Shown here: piece after piece, positions 16,442-18,354 of the stretch
Layout: each line of letters begins with the position of its first letter
Numbering within the stretch: the first letter of the stretch is position 1
Origin: JBBROS01 sp963752225
GTDB taxonomy: Bacteria; Pseudomonadota; Alphaproteobacteria; Acetobacterales; Acetobacteraceae
Direction: 5' to 3'
Assembly (NCBI GenBank): GCA_963752225.1
Contig: CAVVXS010000017.1
Span: 1-18,354 of the forward strand
DNA length: 18,354 nucleotides
Translations under genes and position numbers: made by a program
The notes under the pieces: generated by a model
The model's database searches: none
Seen by the model: the letters and a program-made list of their open reading frames with translations, nothing else
Told to the model about the DNA's origin: nothing

Positions 16442-16466
16442 TGGCATTTTCGTAACAAAATTGCCA
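16442..16466. promoter_or_regulatory. 25-bp imperfect palindrome, candidate autoregulatory operator
   Basis: TGGCATTTTCGT, a central A, then ACAAAATTGCCA: 10 of 12 base pairs are symmetrical around 16454. It lies 68 nt upstream of the LuxR-type start codon in an AT-rich stretch. The position suits an operator near the promoter; the bound protein is unknown. Confidence 0.45.
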
Positions 16467-16524
16467 TGCTAGGTATGTGCCCGAGATCCGGCGGCTTGTC
16501 GGGGTGTCAACCTTGCTTCAAAAC

Positions 16525-16532
16525 GGGGGAGG
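16525..16532 (+). promoter_or_regulatory. Strong Shine-Dalgarno deciding the LuxR-type start
   Basis: GGGGGAGG ends 2 nt before the ATG at 16535, with its GGAGG core well matched to 16S rRNA though close to the start. It is the only good ribosome site in this frame and argues against the upstream open extension from 16277. Confidence 0.65.
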
Positions 16533-16534
16533 CT

Positions 16535-17530
16535 ATGACTCGAGCGGCGAGTGAACGGACGATGCCGGTCGATGATCGTTCTCGAAAGGGTCGATGTCCG
16601 TCCGGAATGAGTAATTCATTCCGTGGCTTCAGCAGAAAAACATCAATCATCGTACTTGATCAGCGTGACCTAACCCGTTTTTTGATTACGACGTGGTTAA
16701 CCACATCATGTCCAGATATAAATGTTGTTAGTCTGTCCGAAATCAGCTCTTCATTTCAGATCCCAACAGCTTCATGTCTTGAGTTAGTCGTAATTGGAGT
16801 GCAATTCCTTGAGGGTGGCCTAGCGTGGTTGAGACAGCAGACTGCTGCATTGCGAACCATGCGTCAGGATTTGCCCATGGCGGCCATCATCGATGGTGGG
16901 GTCGGTCCATCAGGTCTAATACATCTCAGTCACGTCGGCATCGTAAGCTATGTCCCAACGACCAGTAGTCCGCGGGCCGCGGCAGCTGCGTTGCAATTGA
17001 TCGCTGCCGGAGAGCACTATCGACCGAAGCTATCGGAGGAACAGCCTCAAGCTGCACAGTTTGATGGGAAAGGTTGCGTCAGTGTTGAACCAGTCAAGCT
17101 AGTGAACGGGCTGACCCCACGAGAACGCTCAGTATTGGATCTGCTCAGAGACGGTATCCCAAATAAGGTGATCGCCTATCGCCTTGGTCTGTCGCAAAGC
17201 ACAGTGAAGGCCCATGTACATAGTGTGATCTCGAAGCTGGGGGTTCGCAATCGAACCGAAGCTGCACTCAAAGGACGGCTGCTGACCACTACGTCGGAAA
17301 TGACTGAAAGCTTACCTCCGCTTGCTGATTTAGGTTCCTTGTCTTCGGGTCGGCAACGCGCGGTCAATCAGATTGTCCCGAAAGGCCGCGCGGCGAACGT
17401 AAAAAGCGCGTCGGTGCTTGTTCCTTTACAGGCACAAGAGAACGATCCGGGTGATGGGCTCGCCCCGTCCGGCACTGCTCGTTCAGCAAAGGATGTATTT
17501 ACGCTGCAGCATCTCCGGTCTGTGCGGTAG
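16535..17530 (+). CDS. LuxR-family transcriptional regulator with degenerate receiver domain
   Basis: 331 residues. A receiver-like domain lies at about 36-160 (TSIIVLDQRDLTRFL to IVSYVPTTSSPRAAAAAL). At the place of the phospho-acceptor it reads LELVVIGVQF, with no Asp, so it is probably not phosphorylated in the usual way. A full LuxR/NarL HTH spans about 192-248: LTPRERSVLDLL, IPNKVIAYRLGLSQSTVKAHV, KLGVRNRTEAAL. The protein continues about 80 residues past the HTH, rich in Ser/Pro/Gly/basic residues, where most family members stop. Base composition is far lower in GC than neighbours (16681-16740 is 23 G+C of 60; 2461-2520 is 47 of 60). This suggests later acquisition or different constraint. 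It probably controls the adjacent glycan operons; target sites are only guessed. Confidence 0.85.
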   Translation: MTRAASERTMPVDDRSRKGRCPSGMSNSFRGFSRKTSIIVLDQRDLTRFLITTWLTTSCPDINVVSLSEISSSFQIPTASCLELVVIGVQFLEGGLAWLRQQTAALRTMRQDLPMAAIIDGGVGPSGLIHLSHVGIVSYVPTTSSPRAAAAALQLIAAGEHYRPKLSEEQPQAAQFDGKGCVSVEPVKLVNGLTPRERSVLDLLRDGIPNKVIAYRLGLSQSTVKAHVHSVISKLGVRNRTEAALKGRLLTTTSEMTESLPPLADLGSLSSGRQRAVNQIVPKGRAANVKSASVLVPLQAQENDPGDGLAPSGTARSAKDVFTLQHLRSVR

Positions 17531-17597
17531 GGATACAGGGGGTTACGCGCCACAACCTTCGGACGTGACGGCAGCGAGAGACAAAGGGGCGAGCAGG

Positions 17598-18354
17598 ATG
17601 TGCGGCATCGTCGGCGTGATTGGTTCGGAGCCCGCGGCGCCGGTGCTGCTGGAGGCGCTGCGGCGGCTCGAGTATCGCGGCTATGACAGCGCGGGGATCG
17701 CGACCCTGGTGGAAGACCGCATCGAGCGGCGCCGGGCGGCCGGCAAGCTCGTGAACCTCGCGGCAGTGCTGGAGCAGGACCCGCTACCCGGCAGCACCGG
17801 CATCGGTCATACCCGCTGGGCCACCCATGGCGCGCCGACGCAGCGCAACGCGCATCCGCATGGCACGCCGCTCGTCAGCGTCGTGCATAACGGCATCATC
17901 GAGAACCACGCCGAGCTGCGCGCCGAGCTGGAAGCGGCCGGCCAGGTGTTCGAAACCGAAACCGACACCGAGACGGTGGCGCAGCTGGTGGACCTTCATC
18001 TTCGCCAAGGCCAGGCGCCGGTGGATGCGGCGCGGACGGCGTTTGCCCGGCTGGAAGGCGCCTACGCGCTGGCCGTGGTGTTCGCCAACCAGCCTGGGCT
18101 GATGATCGGCGCCCAGCACGGCGCGCCGCTGGCGATCGGCTTCGGCGACACTGCCATGTATCTCGGCAGCGACAGCCTGGCCCTGGCGCCGATGACAAGG
18201 CGCATCGCCTACTTGCAGGACGGCGACTGGACCGTGCTGTCGGGCAGCGGCGCCGCGGTGTTCAACGCCAGCGGCGAGGCGGTCAACCGGCCGATCCGGG
18301 TGACGGTGCAGACCGGCGCCGTGGTCGGCAAGGACGGCTACCGCCATTTCATGG
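17598..18354 (+). CDS. glmS: Glutamine--fructose-6-phosphate aminotransferase (isomerising), 5' part
   Basis: 252 codons of a protein normally about 600 residues; cut by the window end. It begins MCGIVGVIG with Cys2 as the glutaminase nucleophile. It continues with LRRLEYRGYDSAGIA, IGHTRWATHG, VVHNGIIEN and ETDTETVAQLV, all diagnostic of the GlmS glutaminase domain. The two SIS isomerase domains lie beyond the edge. It converts fructose-6-phosphate plus glutamine to glucosamine-6-phosphate, the entry to UDP-GlcNAc and hence to amino sugars. It starts 67 nt after the regulator gene, behind a modest AGCAGG site. It may be a housekeeping copy or one dedicated to the glycan locus; the window cannot tell. 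Confidence 0.95.
   Translation, partial: MCGIVGVIGSEPAAPVLLEALRRLEYRGYDSAGIATLVEDRIERRRAAGKLVNLAAVLEQDPLPGSTGIGHTRWATHGAPTQRNAHPHGTPLVSVVHNGIIENHAELRAELEAAGQVFETETDTETVAQLVDLHLRQGQAPVDAARTAFARLEGAYALAVVFANQPGLMIGAQHGAPLAIGFGDTAMYLGSDSLALAPMTRRIAYLQDGDWTVLSGSGAAVFNASGEAVNRPIRVTVQTGAVVGKDGYRHFM

Larger units (their letters stand above)
16264..16534. promoter_or_regulatory. Intergenic region upstream of LuxR-type regulator
   Basis: 271 nt without a gene. The first part is GC-rich with only a weak GGGC/GCCC hairpin just after the dehydratase stop and no T-run. From about 16418 it becomes AT-rich and should contain the regulator's promoter, though I could not assign clear -35/-10 boxes. CGGTCTAGA (16242-16250), in the end of the dehydratase gene, matches the arm of the 6973-6983 element. 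Confidence 0.4.

Noticed and set aside
16442..16466. Sigma-54 promoter (TGGCA...TTGC)
   Set aside because: The GG to GC spacing is 18 nt instead of 10, so it fits a palindrome and not a -24/-12 element.
16277..16534. 86-residue N-terminal extension of the LuxR-type regulator
   Set aside because: It crosses an AT-rich promoter-like stretch and is not family-like; the strong GGGGGAGG before 16535 marks the start.

Overview
The window is GC-rich (roughly two thirds G+C by eye). It reads as part of an exopolysaccharide / surface-glycan locus of an alphaproteobacterium, most likely a Rhodospirillales/Acetobacteraceae-type organism. That placement is inferred from base composition, codon use and protein style, not from a marker gene. 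No RNA gene, insertion sequence, CRISPR array or convincing rho-independent terminator was seen.

Layout. (1) Positions 32-6769, minus strand: a tight four-gene operon transcribed right to left. It encodes a PglA-like GT4 glycosyltransferase, a multi-membrane-span Wzy/ligase-type protein, an AsnB-type glutamine amidotransferase, and a fused chain-length determinant/BY-kinase (Wzc type). Its genes overlap or lie within 5 nt of one another. (2) Positions 7045-7879, plus strand: an APS-kinase-like P-loop domain fused to an HxGH nucleotidyltransferase, with an apparent 1-nt frameshift. (3) Positions 7864-12177, minus strand: a coupled pair, an 830-residue beta-helix repeat protein and a SEC-C/TPR/sulfotransferase protein, the latter also with an apparent 1-nt frameshift. 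(4) Positions 12519-16263, plus strand: an amino-sugar cassette made of a sugar-1-phosphate nucleotidyltransferase, a DegT/LegC-like aminotransferase, a short monotopic phosphoglycosyl transferase, and a LegB-like NDP-sugar 4,6-dehydratase. (5) Positions 16535-17530: a LuxR-type regulator of much lower GC, with a degenerate receiver and a long C-terminal tail. (6) Positions 17598-18354: the 5' part of glmS.

How the genes may work together (inference). GlmS supplies glucosamine-6-phosphate. The nucleotidyltransferase, dehydratase and aminotransferase would make an NDP-4-amino-4,6-dideoxy sugar. The short PGT would load it on undecaprenyl phosphate, and the PglA-like GT4 would add the next sugar. 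The Wzy-like protein and the Wzc-like kinase would polymerise and export the chain. The sulfotransferase and APS-kinase-like protein suggest sulfation of the glycan or of a surface protein. The repeat protein looks like a secreted adhesin. A rare TCTAGA-centred motif recurs in the two divergent promoter regions and near the LuxR gene, so a shared regulator is possible.
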